Positions 7,651-18,183 of a stretch of 64,000 nt of DNA are shown in pieces (position 1 is the stretch's first letter; every line of letters starts with the position of its first letter). Position numbers and translations under genes: made by a program. Source of the DNA: Candidatus Villigracilis saccharophilus (GTDB taxonomy: Bacteria > Chloroflexota > Anaerolineae > Anaerolineales > Villigracilaceae); contig JADJNA010000032.1 in NCBI GenBank assembly GCA_016709305.1, positions 13,184 through 77,183 on the forward strand, read 5' to 3'. Below the pieces are notes generated by a model. The model did no database searches. It saw only the letters and a list, made by a program, of their open reading frames with translations, and was not told where the DNA came from.

Positions 7651-9796
7651 GGAAGACTGCCATCCCAGTTTCCCGAGATGGGCATATCACCAGGGTTGCC
7701 AAGGGCAAAAACAATGTCCGCAAAACCATTGGTATTGCTGTTCCTTAAATAGAATTGGGCGTTGCGATAGACCCCGATCGTGTCCGTCCCATCGCCATTC
7801 CAATCGCCGATGACGGGCATGTCCCCCGCCAGGCCATAATTGAGCGCCACATCCGCGAACCCAGTAGTGTTGGCATTCTTCAGGAAGATGAAGCCGTTGC
7901 TCGGGCGGAAGACACCGGTCGTGTCCATGCCATCGGCGTTCCAATCGCCCGCGATGCCGACATCACCCGGATTGCCCAGCGCAAAGGTAATATCCTCCGG
8001 CCCTGCAGAATTCGTGTTGCGCAGCAGGAACGTACCATTGCGATACACGCCGATCGTGTCGAACCCATCCCCATCCCAATCTCCAACCACCGGCTGGTCG
8101 CCTGGCAATCCGAACGCAAAAGATAAATTAGCAAAGCCAACTGTGTTGGAATTGCGCAAATAGAACATGCCATTGCGGTAAATGCCAATCGTATCCGTGC
8201 CGTTGCCATCCCAATCGCCGGCCACCGGATAATCCCCTGCCAGGCCGTAATTGATCGCCACATCCGCGAACCCAGTAGTGTTGGCATTTTTTAAATACAA
8301 GAGACCATTGCTAGGACGAAATACCCCGGTGGTGATAATAGCATGTGCCGGTGTGGGACCCACAATGCTCAGTCCCGCTTCATAGATCGTTGTCGATATG
8401 ACATTAGGGGCGATGGTGAAAATATCGCTAAAACCATAATCCGCCGAAAGGATGCTTGCATTGATATCACTATCTTTCGTATCATCTGCGCCCTGGTTCT
8501 TCGGAGAAAATGAGGAACCGTTGAATGGCACAACCCGCACACGATAGTCACCCGGCACTGGCGCAATGACAGCGTAAATGCCGTTGGCATTGGTTACGGC
8601 ACTATAAATCAGGTTATTTTTCGCTGCATTCCACAACTGTACAGTCATGCCGGCGATTCCTGGTTCACCGGCGTCCTGGATGCCGTTGCCATTCAGATCA
8701 TGCCAGACAAGGTTGCCAATATTGATCGGCGTGGGCGTGCGCGTCGGGGTCGGCGTTTTGAATTTAATGATCCCGGCATCGTAGATGGTGGTGCTGATCA
8801 CATTCGAGGCGATATTGAAAGTATCGTGAACCCAAGATCGACCCCGCTCGGGTTGATATCACTGTCAGTCTGGTCATTCAACGCCGCGTCTTTGGGAGAG
8901 AAGGCATCCGATGCGGAAGGCAAGACCACACGCACACGGTAGTTCCCAGGGATCGGGGCCACCAGCGTGTATGCGCCGCTCGCACTGGTCGAGGTTGAAT
9001 TGATCAGTAGGTTTTTCGCCGAATTCCACAACTGCACGCTCACTCCGGCCAAACCCGGTTCACCGGCATCCTGGGTGCCGTCCTGATCCAGGTCGTCCCA
9101 GACAAAGTTGCCAATATTGATTGGCGTGGGTGTGCGCGTGGGGGTGGGTGTGCGGGATTTGATGATGCCCGCATCGTAGATGGTGGTGCTGATCACATTC
9201 GAGGCGATATTGAAAGTATCTGTGAACCCAATATCGACCCCGCTCGGGTTGATATCACTGTCAGTCTGGTCATTCAACGCCGCGTCTTTGGGAGAGAAGG
9301 CATCCGATGCGGAAGGCAAGACCACACGCACACGGTAGTTCCCAGGGATCGGGGCCACCAGCATGTATGCGCCGCTCGCACCGGTCGAGGTTGAATTGAT
9401 CAGTTGGTTTTTCGCTGCATTCCACAACTGCACGCTCACTCCGGCCAAACCCGGTTCACCGGCATCCTGGGTGCCGTCCTGATCCAGGTCGTCCCAGACG
9501 AAGTTGCCAATATTGATCGGCGTGGGCGTGCGCGTTGGGGTCGGCGTATTGATCAGTTGGTTTTTTGCCGAATTCCACAACTGCACACTCGCTCCGGCCA
9601 AACCCGGTTCTCCGGCATCCTGGGTTCCGTTCTGATCCAGGTTGTCCCGGACGAAGTTGCCAATATTGATTGACGTAGGCGTACGCGTGTTCGTGGGTGA
9701 CTGGGCGCTTGCGCTGCCAGACCACGTTAACCAAGGCGTAGCGGTAAAAAACACAAAGAACGACAAAATCATTATATAGATCAGTTTGTTTTTCAT
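7647..9796 (-). pseudogene. Secreted SdrD_B-repeat / FG-GAP-like repeat protein (one frameshift)
   Basis: The reconstructed product is about 716 residues. It has a signal peptide (cleavage near ASA-Q), four SdrD_B-type beta-sandwich repeats marked by NIGNFVWDDLDQDGTQDAGE (the first one shortened), TPTPTRTPTP linkers, and about six VCBS/FG-GAP-like units of about 40-50 residues with GDWDGNGTDTIGIYR-type calcium loops. The frame breaks near 8825, where a repeat copy lacks one base present in its sister copy at 9221; the pieces are 8798-9796 and 7647-8801. The role is probably a cell-surface or extracellular adhesive protein. The carboxy-terminus runs into a DUF559 remnant and may be truncated. 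Confidence 0.8.
8776..9548. repeat. Two near-identical ~395-bp tandem repeats inside the SdrD_B gene
   Basis: The segment beginning at 8776 recurs from 9171 with very few changes; the spacing of 395 is 396 minus the single missing base. Each unit encodes one SdrD_B domain plus a TPTP linker. A third, shortened copy starts at about 9549. Confidence 0.85.
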
Positions 9797-9925
9797 TTTT
9801 CCGTCTCTTCACTGATAATATTCAAATCACATTATACGATATATTTCATATAAAATATCCATTTAATCCGTAGTCAGCAATTCCAAATTCAAAAAAAAGC
9901 AGAAAGAGTACGACCTGAATTCACG

Positions 9926-10189
9926 TCAAGATAAAATAATCCGAATTTTTTCAACTGGCGAAGTATTTTGGATAATTATTCCACCTGAATACCCTTTCAA
10001 AATAAAATCGCCTCCATTTACCTTCATGCACGGCACCATGTCCAGCGAAGGATATTGGAAATATTCTCTATAGTATTGCATTTTCGGCACCCGATTGGCA
10101 TGAATGACGGCAACGGCTTGCAGCGAACCGATCAACATCGCCAACAGGAGAAAACCGATGCCTTTAAAATTGGAGTTGGTGGATGTCAT
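9926..10189 (-). CDS. Small secreted or membrane-anchored protein of unknown function
   Basis: An 87-residue ORF starting MTSTNSNFKGIGFLLLAML with one amino-terminal hydrophobic helix (about 10-30), either an anchor or an uncleaved signal. The rest is soluble. I do not recognise a family. It lies alone on the minus strand between the SdrD_B gene and the LLM oxidoreductase. It could be spurious, but the helix-plus-domain layout and lack of a competing frame favour a real gene. Confidence 0.45.
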   Translation of the reverse strand: MTSTNSNFKGIGFLLLAMLIGSLQAVAVIHANRVPKMQYYREYFQYPSLDMVPCMKVNGGDFILKGYSGGIIIQNTSPVEKIRIILS

Positions 10190-10378
10190 AAGGTTAGGGC
10201 TCTATCCATTTCTTTATGAAATTTCAATTGAGTCGGCAGGGTAGCTTCGTTCACTTCCCTGTATTAAACATTTATTTTTCTTTCACGTTGGGTCGGATCA
10301 GTGATCTGAAAAACACCGAAACCCAGAATGGGGATTTCAAGGTCACTGCTCAACTTCACGGTTTGTATCATTTTCTCA

Positions 10379-11263
10379 TTAGAGTACAGCTATTGCCGGG
10401 ATGATCTCCTTTGCAAAGGTTTTGAGCGGAGTAATGGAATAGACATCCGGCATATTGAAGATCGCGTGGGTGAAGCCCATTTCAGAAAGTTTCTGGATTC
10501 GATCGATAACGCCGCCTGCTGTATCCTTCGCAGAAAGATTCACGGTACCGAGGCAGGTTTTTTCAATCGTGTTGTAATCACGTCCCACAGTCTCGCAATG
10601 CGCTTTGAGTGTATCAAGCGCTTTTTGCATGGCTTCTGTGCCGACCCAATCCCCGATATTGCAGGCATCCGCATATTGGGCAACCATTCGCAGGGTTTTA
10701 TTCGGACCCGTACCGCCGATCATAATGCGCGGATGCGGGCTTGAAATCGGGCGGGGATTATTGGTAATGGCTGGAGCAGAGAAATGTTTGCCCGCAAAGG
10801 ATATCTCATCACTGGCCCAGAGGGACTTCGCCAGTTTCAGGCTATCTTCCAGTTGCTCGAAACGTTCCGAGGTTGACGGATAGGGAATTCCACTCCCTTT
10901 TGCCTCATCTTCATACCATGCCGCGCCAATGCCAAAATAAGCACGACCACCAGAGAGGATATCGAGCGTATTGACCATCTTCATCAGCACGGCGGGGTTG
11001 CGATAGATCACGCCTGTGACCAGAACACCGAGACGGGCTTTTTCAGTCAACCCTGCAAAATATCCGAGTGTGGTGTAGGCTTCCAGCATTGGGTCGGTAT
11101 AAGCCTCGCCGAACAAACCTTTGATCTGATAGTAATGATCCATTACCCACAGGCTATGGAAACCTGATTCTTCTGCGGTTGTGACGATTTCTTTCAGCTT
11201 GGGTCGAATTGCAGTAGTGCCACCAGGGTACTTGAAAGAAGGAATTTGTAAACCGATATGCAT
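10379..11263 (-). CDS. LLM-class (F420-dependent type) oxidoreductase
   Basis: A 294-residue luciferase-like monooxygenase-fold protein. Features include the start MHIGLQIPSF, the substrate/cofactor segment SLWVMDHYYQI, the strand LGVLVTGVIYRNPAVLMKMVNTLD and the family motif GRAYFGIGAAWYEDEA. It best fits the F420-dependent group that reduces or oxidises small organics with coenzyme F420, though FMN use cannot be excluded by eye. The ATG at 11263 is preceded by GGAGAAT. It is followed upstream on the same strand by the tail of a lost aldo/keto reductase. Confidence 0.85.
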   Translation of the reverse strand: MHIGLQIPSFKYPGGTTAIRPKLKEIVTTAEESGFHSLWVMDHYYQIKGLFGEAYTDPMLEAYTTLGYFAGLTEKARLGVLVTGVIYRNPAVLMKMVNTLDILSGGRAYFGIGAAWYEDEAKGSGIPYPSTSERFEQLEDSLKLAKSLWASDEISFAGKHFSAPAITNNPRPISSPHPRIMIGGTGPNKTLRMVAQYADACNIGDWVGTEAMQKALDTLKAHCETVGRDYNTIEKTCLGTVNLSAKDTAGGVIDRIQKLSEMGFTHAIFNMPDVYSITPLKTFAKEIIPAIAVL

Positions 11264-11327
11264 GATTATTCTCCTGTTTGATATTGTTTGTCTCTGACTT
11301 TTTCCATCCGATCAATGGCCAGACTAT

Positions 11328-11462
11328 TTAATACCGGTCACCAACCACCTTGATCTGCGACATGGCGCTATGAATTTCGGCAAGGTCATTCGCCGATAAT
11401 TCAATATTCAGCGCGTCATTATTTTCATCGAGCCGTTCAAGTCTGCGCGAGCCGGGAATGGG
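11328..11462 (-). pseudogene. Carboxy-terminal remnant of an aldo/keto reductase
   Basis: The minus strand reads IPGSRRLERLDENNDALNIE, then LSANDLAEIHSAMSQIKVVG, ending with TAA at 11328. This is the conserved end of AKR proteins (I-P-G-[TS]-x-x-x-x-R-L-x-E-N). Nothing upstream remains: immediately beyond 11462 the sequence becomes the AT-rich GH32 gene. The last codons of that GH32 gene read through this remnant in another frame, so this is one boundary of the foreign island. Confidence 0.75.
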
Positions 11463-12936
11463 GAATCGGCTTTAATATATAGCTGAAGCCTTCAATATAT
11501 GCATCTCCACCATAAACTTTTAAATATGACCCAGTAGCACAATCCCCAGCATAAACATTGCCAGATATTACAGTACGATAATTATCTGTGTAGATCTCAA
11601 TATAACTTCTATCAACAAAAATATGAAGCCTGATAATTTTTTCACTCGAGACCTCTAATGGACATCTATTCTCGCCAGTGCTCCAACCATCTGAATTGTT
11701 TCGATTTAGGATCAGATCAGCTTTACCTAAGTCACAAATGACTAGTGTCTTTTTACTGCTTGCCACTTTTAATCCAATCTCAATTTTATTTGCTTTTGAG
11801 ATTGAAACATCAACTTCCAAAAACATCTCGAAACACAATTCACCGCTTGCTGGTAAACTGACTTCTGTCTCCCCATAGACCTTTGCTTTAACCTTTTTAG
11901 AATGCCCAACTCTAAGAAGTTTATATTCTTCAACTGGTATGAACTGCAGTTTACCGTCAGTGCACAATTTGACTTCTCTTGGAAATGACAGCGATCCACA
12001 CCATCCTTCACTTATCGCCGGCGAATACCCTTTCCACCATGGCATCCAATCACAGCTGTTTGCCCATGCAATAATGATTCTTCTCCCTTTATTATCAAGC
12101 ATTGTCTGCGGAGCATAATAATCAAAACCCCAATCTATCTCACCAATACTCTGATAGTGAAATCTTCCTGTTTTGTAGTCCATATCTCCTACAAGATAAA
12201 CAGCCTTCCTATACCCAACTCCGACGGGCGAAAAAGTTAAAACATGCTTACCATTTAACTCAAAAAAATCCGGGCACTCCCACATCGACCCGAATTCTCC
12301 TCTGCTTTCACAAAGAACATTTATATACTCCCACTTTTTTAAGTCTAAGGATTTATAAAGCAGTGCTTTCCCCAAACCATCTTTTGATGTTCCAATCACC
12401 ATATACCAAATATTTTCATGCAGCCATACTTTGGGATCTCGAAAAGCATCAGACCCACTTTCTGGGGGGCCTGCAATCACTGGGTTCCCTTCATATTTTT
12501 CAAAGTGTATTCCGTCTTCAGATAATGCAAGACACTGACTCTGAACTATTTTCCCTTGATTATATGCAACCCCAGTATATAGCAATGTTAGAATACCATT
12601 GTCATCAACAGCACATCCAGAAAAGCAACCTCCTTTTTCATAGTTATCATAAACTTCGCTTGGGGCTAATGCTATCGGCAAATGCTCCCAATTGATTAAA
12701 TCACGACTTATTGCATGCCCCCAATGCATGGCTCCCCAAATTGGCTTATAAGGATTGAATTGATAAAATAAATGATAATATCCTTTAAAAAATATCAATC
12801 CATTGGGATCATTTATCCACCCTCGCTTTGCACTAAAATGCCACTGAGGTTTATACCCAGCGCGGGTATGCTTCTTAACCAATTTATTGAGTGCCCGTTC
12901 TGCGTTTAGTATTGCTTGTTCGTGGGTAAGTAGCAT
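11437..12936 (-). CDS. GH32 beta-fructosidase (sucrose/fructan hydrolase)
   Basis: A 499-residue glycoside hydrolase family 32 enzyme, predicted to cleave beta-fructosides such as sucrose, sucrose-6-phosphate or fructans. The three catalytic signatures are present: WINDPNG (nucleophile D43), FRDP (stabilising D167) and WECPDFF (acid/base E220). The five-bladed propeller is followed by the usual beta-sandwich (about 345-490). There is no signal peptide, so it is probably cytoplasmic. Base composition is far more AT-rich than the flanks. Roughly the last ten codons come from an aldo/keto reductase remnant read in another frame, so the native carboxy-terminus was altered at an insertion junction. 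Confidence 0.9.
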   Translation of the reverse strand: MLLTHEQAILNAERALNKLVKKHTRAGYKPQWHFSAKRGWINDPNGLIFFKGYYHLFYQFNPYKPIWGAMHWGHAISRDLINWEHLPIALAPSEVYDNYEKGGCFSGCAVDDNGILTLLYTGVAYNQGKIVQSQCLALSEDGIHFEKYEGNPVIAGPPESGSDAFRDPKVWLHENIWYMVIGTSKDGLGKALLYKSLDLKKWEYINVLCESRGEFGSMWECPDFFELNGKHVLTFSPVGVGYRKAVYLVGDMDYKTGRFHYQSIGEIDWGFDYYAPQTMLDNKGRRIIIAWANSCDWMPWWKGYSPAISEGWCGSLSFPREVKLCTDGKLQFIPVEEYKLLRVGHSKKVKAKVYGETEVSLPASGELCFEMFLEVDVSISKANKIEIGLKVASSKKTLVICDLGKADLILNRNNSDGWSTGENRCPLEVSSEKIIRLHIFVDRSYIEIYTDNYRTVISGNVYAGDCATGSYLKVYGGDAYIEGFSYILKPIPHSRLAQT

Positions 12937-13216
12937 TTTTCCTTTATTTTCAGGTGAATTTGTTTTAACATATCATCTGGATCAGTTTTAGGGTGTCATG
13001 TCATCACGTCAAGCACAGACTGCTAAGTGACTATTTGCGCCAGCAACTCAGAATGATTTCAGTTCAAATAAGTCTTGCGTTAGTCTTATTATTTTATTTT
13101 TTTACTGTTTGTTTGATCTCACAAAGCTATGATTGGTTTAAAACACAAATATATGCAAGTTTTTTAAGCACGAAATGATTTAATCAAATCAGCCTTATCC
13201 TTTAGTTAAATTCTAT

Positions 13217-14210
13217 CTATAGAGTTGTATCCCCATCAATCAGTTGTACTTTACATTTTGTAAATTTGTTATAGTCATCCCTTTGCAATATCATGCCTTC
13301 CAATGCTTCAACAAGATTGTATGCAATATCCTCCGGGAATTGCTTTATGCAAGTAAGTTTCGGGAAAATTAAATCATTAATCATTGTTCCATCATAGCTT
13401 ATAATTTTCAAGTCTTTGGGGACTGCTATCCCATTCTCCAAGGCATGCTTTAGTGCCTTAGCAGCTATCACATCTACTGCAAAAAAACCATCCAAATCTC
13501 CATGTTCTGAAAAGATTTCATTGATTATCTTCTTGTGTTCATTCGTTGCGAAGCTTATATCAGCACTATTATGATATATTGTGATGCATTCAACGTTATT
13601 GGCTTTAAGGTGTTTTTCTAACTCGTCATGTCTTAACTTCGTGTATGTATTTTGCTTGCCCATTCCTTTTATTTGAACAATTTTTTTGCATCCATTTTCA
13701 ATGAATTTATTTGCGGCCAATAGTCCGCCTTTTTTATGATCGCTTGTCACCACAGGTATGTTTTTACCCAAATTAATATCCAATGCTACAATTGGAAATG
13801 AAATTTTCATGTATTCTTCATAATTGAGTTCATGATTCCCAAGGATTAAGCCATCAACCTTATGGGCTCTTAATTTTTTCAAGTAATCGAGCTCTCTGTT
13901 CCGTGTACCAACGGTATTACACAGAATCATACTGTATCCTTTTTGATAAAGTGCCATCTCTACTTTTTCTGCTAATTGTGAAAAAAAACGGATAACTCAC
14001 AAAGGGCAGAAGAAATGCTATCGTGTTTGTTCTCTTTCCAGTTAAACTCCGCGCAATCTGATTAGGTTGATAGTCTATTGCTTCCATCGCATCATAGACT
14101 TTTTTGTACATTTCATCAGATATATACCCTTTTTTATTGAGCACCCTGGAAATTGTTGTTACTGATACCCCTGCATACTCTGCAACATCTTTAATATTTT
14201 TATTTTTCAT
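13217..14210 (-). pseudogene. LacI-family transcriptional regulator (frameshifted)
   Basis: The amino-terminal segment (13917-14210) carries a classical LacI helix-turn-helix, NIKDVAEYAGVSVTTISRVL, and the hinge YQPNQIARSLTGKRT. The second segment (13217-13957) is the periplasmic-binding-protein-like effector domain. The two frames join at a run of eight A at 13981-13988; removing one A restores P-F-F-S-Q-L-A-E-K-V-E-M-A-L-Y. The repaired length of about 330 residues is normal. The target is probably the palindromic operators at 20115-20181, upstream of the solute-binding protein. Whether the frameshift is real or a homopolymer error is undecided. Confidence 0.85.
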
Positions 14211-14222
14211 AATTTCATTGAC

Positions 14223-14853
14223 CTGCTTTAGTTTTTGTGTCCAACCGGAATGAGAGAATGAGCGGGTTGAATTTGGGCGGCGAAATCCATCGGAGTTTGG
14301 GAGTCCACGGAACTATGTGGTCGCTGAGTATTATAGTGCAAACGCCACTCTGCAATCACCACCTGGACATCCAGCAGGGATGAAAACCATTCACGCTGCA
14401 GATATTCGTTACGGAATTTGTCAGCGAGCCTTCGATAAAGCCGTTTTTTTCCATGGCTGTCCGGACAGACCGCTCGCTGGTATAGTCCTTTGCTTTCTAT
14501 TGCTCGATCATGGCATACCGCTCCTCTGCCCTCAGATTTTTTCGAGAAATTCGCGAATCGCGTCATTCGCCAGCAATGATCATTTCAACTTTGCGTTCTC
14601 GACTTCCCATGCTTTCAGCCGTTTGGCGTATTCCACGTGCAGACTGCCATACTAGCGTTGCGAACAATAGTATGTGGCAGGACTGACCTGCTCTTTACGG
14701 CAGAACTCCGCCACCACATTGCCCTTTGCCAATTCCTCATCGGCTTTGTACAAGATCTTTATGATTTGTTCTGGCTTTCTTCGGTTCATGAGAGTTCAGC
14801 TCCCTATTGAGGTGCTCAACTCTCATTTTACTTGGTCACATTTTCTAAAGCAG
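14223..14853. mobile_element. Degenerate IS3-family element
   Basis: Between the LacI gene and the second GH32 gene lies about 630 bp with imperfect terminal inverted repeats. The left end at 14223 and the complement of the right end at 14853 both begin CTGCTTTAG and share TGTG-CCAA and ATGAGAG further in. Inside are remnants of OrfA and OrfB. At roughly half the normal IS3 length it is internally deleted and not autonomous. Confidence 0.7.
14228..14789 (-). pseudogene. IS3-family transposase remnants (OrfA start and OrfB end)
   Basis: Reading down from 14789, the start MNRRKPEQIIKILYKADEEL then AEFCRKEQVSPATYY is an IS3 OrfA helix-turn-helix region. The other end reads FRNEYLQREWFSSLLDVQ and RLHYNTQRPHSSVD, the conserved end of the OrfB DDE integrase domain. 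The catalytic middle is missing or scrambled and several stops intervene. Confidence 0.75.
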
Positions 14854-14910
14854 ATCATCATCTTCAAATTTTTTGAGAAAATTAATTACTGAGTCTTGCC
14901 TAATCTAGAG

Positions 14911-16323
14911 TCATGCCTGTCTAAGTAATTTAATATCTTCAAATGCCGTTTCGCCCCCGACTACGAAGAAGCCAAATCTACCATCCGCTATATCATACAT
15001 TCTTGCAGTCAGCGCAACCTCATTGTTGAAATATACAATACAAATCGATCCTGCTGTTAATATCTTCATTTGATACTTATGGTCACTTTTAAACTCGTAC
15101 GGTCTTTGTTGTTCTATCTCGTACGGAAGATACCTCCAGCCCTTTTCATCCTGCCATAAATATGAATTAAACTCTATCATATTATGCTGTGTATTCAATG
15201 TAACATAGTATGCCTTGTCAAGCTCACTTGTTCCCCTTATAAAAACACCACATCTTCTCATGTCAGCATTAAAAGTTACCGAACACTCAATCAAACAAGT
15301 ATCGGTCATTTCGTTTGCGACAACCGCCGAAAAATTATTAGTTGTGATTTTTAGCCGGGCATCATCTATTTCCCAGTTATTAAAAGTGTTCGTCATCTCC
15401 AACTTTACATTTTTATTAAAAGTATTGTAAACACTTTCAGGAATTTTTACATTCAACGTGCCATCTTCTGCCTGCGAAATTTCATGTACTATTATGTTAC
15501 CAGCCCAATCAAAAACATTATAGTCGTTCCCGCTATATTTCGGATTCCAATCTTTATAGTAGGGGCTCCTTTGTCGCACACCATCCAACCAGAATCTTTT
15601 CCCGTTGTGTTCTACTGTTTTGCCTGCATAAAACCCACGTGTATCGAAAGTTTCTCTTTTGGAATAATATATGGACCATCAATTGATTTGCTCATCCTGT
15701 ATACTGTTGCGTAAAAACCTGTATATGTTGAATAAATCAGGTACCACCAATTACCTATTTTAAACAAGTCCGGACACTCATGCGCGCCCACATCAATATT
15801 CGGCGAATAAAGCGGTTTTTGTACTTCCCATGTCATTAAATCAGGGGATGTAAGTAGTCCAACACAACCCGAGCGATTTGTCACACTATTTTCTTTGGAT
15901 GAAACTAACATCCAATATTCATTTTTCCTCGTTGTAAAAAACATGCGGATCTCGAAAATGCGCTTTTTCATAATAGATTTCTTTGCAGGAAAACTTGTTT
16001 ATTTCCTTAATTATCTTAAAGTCCTTTGTTACACCTTGGCAAATGTATTGCCTTTTATCTTCAGAATGATCAAAATCAGAGTTGTCACAATAAAATATGT
16101 AATATTCGTCGTTTTTCCTAATTACACTTCCTGTGCCCCCTCGGATTCCAAGGTTTTTATCGTCATAATAGTTAACAAAGTCTCTTGTTTTCACCATATG
16201 CCAAGATACATCAGAAAATTCCTCTTTTGGTCTATTTGTCCTCAAATAAAAGAAAACAAATTCGCCATCAATATAGTATGGCATTAAGTCCCCACAGTAT
16301 CCGTCTTCAGGTTTATAAAACAT
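14911..16323 (-). pseudogene. Second GH32 glycosidase (two frameshifts)
   Basis: Three frames chain into one protein of about 470 residues: 15919-16323, 15612-15971 and 14911-15588 plus the joining bases. The GH32 catalytic pattern is recognisable: GYCGDLMPYY (nucleophile region), HFRDPHVF, HECPDLF (acid/base E) and FDTRGFYAGKT; a carboxy-terminal beta-sandwich follows. Breaks lie in a short T run near 15921 and near 15650. It differs from the neighbouring GH32 enzyme and so probably acts on another fructan linkage. It follows the two permease genes by 20 bases, as in sugar-uptake operons. Confidence 0.78.
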
Positions 16324-16342
16324 AATATTTATTTTCCGTAAT

Positions 16343-17176
16343 TTAACCTTTAACTGCGCCCAAGGTCATTCCGCCAGTAATTTGTTTGTGCAAAAGGAAA
16401 TATAGAATTAGCGTTGGTAAAGTTGATGTGCAAATAGCAGCATATGTTGCGCCCCAATCTGTAACACCATGAGAGCCTATGAAATCCTGCAGTCCCAGAG
16501 AAACAGTTTTCATTTCAGTGCTATTAATAAATATTAAACTAAACGTATAATCGTTCCAAATAAAAATTAAATTCATTGCAATGACCGTAACGATTGTGTT
16601 TCTTGATAAAGGCAGGATGATCTTTGTAAATACCTGGGTAATGCTGCATCCATCAATAATAGCCGCCTCTATCAATTCATTAGGAATGAATCTAAAAAAA
16701 TTGACAAATAATAGGATTGATACGGGTAATGAGAATCCGACCATAGGCAGAATTAACGCCAAATAAGAGTCAATGATATTTAGTGATGTAAACATTATAA
16801 AAAGTGGAATAACAGTAACCATGTATGGTATTGTTAGCCCAGTAATAAAATATGAGTACACCCTGTCACTAAGTCCGAATCTCATTTTACTAATTGCAAA
16901 GGATGCCATTGAGCTAATTACAACGATTAGGAAAAGTGAGACTATCGCTACGATTACCGTATTTTTAATATAAATGAATATATTACTTTTCAAAATTACA
17001 TTTTGAAAGTTCACAATCGTTAACGTTGAAGGAAAACTAAATGGCTTGCTTGACAGATCCAGGTTGGGTCTAAAACTAGATACGATTAACCAAAACAGCG
17101 GATACATTTGAACTATAAGAAAAGAAAATATAGCCAAATTAAATGCCAATGTGCCAACTGTTATTTTCTTTTTCAT
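16343..17176 (-). CDS. Carbohydrate ABC transporter permease, MalG-like
   Basis: A 277-residue inner-membrane protein with six predicted helices. Near residues 183-205 it has the EAA loop EAAIIDGCSITQVFTKIILP, which contacts the ATPase. It starts MKKKITVGTLAFNL. It lies 10 bases behind the MalF-like permease and 20 bases before the GH32 gene, as one operon. No ATPase gene is encoded in the island, so a shared MsmK/UgpC-type ATPase elsewhere would be needed. It is AT-rich like the whole island. Confidence 0.9.
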   Translation of the reverse strand: MKKKITVGTLAFNLAIFSFLIVQMYPLFWLIVSSFRPNLDLSSKPFSFPSTLTIVNFQNVILKSNIFIYIKNTVIVAIVSLFLIVVISSMASFAISKMRFGLSDRVYSYFITGLTIPYMVTVIPLFIMFTSLNIIDSYLALILPMVGFSLPVSILLFVNFFRFIPNELIEAAIIDGCSITQVFTKIILPLSRNTIVTVIAMNLIFIWNDYTFSLIFINSTEMKTVSLGLQDFIGSHGVTDWGATYAAICTSTLPTLILYFLLHKQITGGMTLGAVKG

Positions 17177-17185
17177 TACATTCTC

Positions 17186-18055
17186 CTAAAACGTTTCTTC
17201 CTTGGTTAATCTTTTGATAATGCTGACGCCAAAAACTGCAATAATTATTATGACAACAGCTACTGCGCTACCATACCCAAGCATGATGCTTCCGAACGCT
17301 TTCTTATACAAATATGTCGCCAATATTTCGGTTTGATTGCCAGGTCCACCTCTTGTCAATATTAGTGGAATTGCAAATCCTCTTAATGCCCCGACAAGGC
17401 TCAAAATCAACGTTAAACCAATAACATTTTTTATATATGGAAGCTTTATCTGGAACAGAAGGCTCATGGTTCCTGCTCCATCTAGTTGTGCTGCCTCAAT
17501 GATTGATTCCGGTATTGAGACTAGTGCTGAATAAAATATCAGCATGTAAATACCTATAAACTGCCATCCTTCAATGAATGCTACACTTCCCAGCGCTGTG
17601 CTATATTCACTTAGCCATGCAATAGGTTCGAACCCAAACCAACCAATAATAATATTCAGTAATCCCATCGGCTCATATGAATAAATCCCTCGAAATAGTT
17701 GAGCAACCGCAATCACACTAAGGACAGCAGGCAAGTAGTAAAGTGTTTTTATGATGTCTCTATGTTTCTTTAAATATGTTACTAAGATAGCGACAGTTAG
17801 CCCAACAATAATTTGTATTGACATAACTTCAACAATATATATTAAATTGTTCAATAATGCTTTTCTAAAAACCCCGTCATTGATAATTTTTTGAAAATTA
17901 TCAACCCCGGTAAATGTTTTGTCCCCGATACCGTTCCACTCAAACAGGCTATAAAAAAATGTTTGCACTATAGGAAACATAACGATTGCAGTATAAAAAA
18001 TAAGCGCAGGCGCTAAAAACAAAACTATAGCCTTCTTATTGCTTAGTATTCTCAT
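17186..18055 (-). CDS. Carbohydrate ABC transporter permease, MalF/UgpA-like
   Basis: A 289-residue membrane protein with six helices and the EAA loop EAAQLDGAGTMSLLFQIKLP. It pairs with the downstream MalG-like permease to form the channel for the sugar delivered by the solute-binding lipoprotein encoded at 18751-20089. Decayed transposon DNA (18184-18685) now lies between it and that lipoprotein gene, probably weakening co-transcription from the operator-controlled promoter. Confidence 0.9.
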   Translation of the reverse strand: MRILSNKKAIVLFLAPALIFYTAIVMFPIVQTFFYSLFEWNGIGDKTFTGVDNFQKIINDGVFRKALLNNLIYIVEVMSIQIIVGLTVAILVTYLKKHRDIIKTLYYLPAVLSVIAVAQLFRGIYSYEPMGLLNIIIGWFGFEPIAWLSEYSTALGSVAFIEGWQFIGIYMLIFYSALVSIPESIIEAAQLDGAGTMSLLFQIKLPYIKNVIGLTLILSLVGALRGFAIPLILTRGGPGNQTEILATYLYKKAFGSIMLGYGSAVAVVIIIIAVFGVSIIKRLTKEETF

Positions 18056-18183
18056 CTCAATATCCTGTTAATTGAATTCACATTTGTTGTGTATACCGTG
18101 AATTTTATTCGCTCCGTACATCTGCTTCCTCTTATTAAACTGATGTTACACACAATAAGATGAAAATCGGGGGATCTAAGCAA

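Noticed and set aside
12102..12695. 197-codon plus-strand open frame
   Set aside because: It lies entirely antisense to the well-supported GH32 gene and has no recognisable domain or ribosome binding site.
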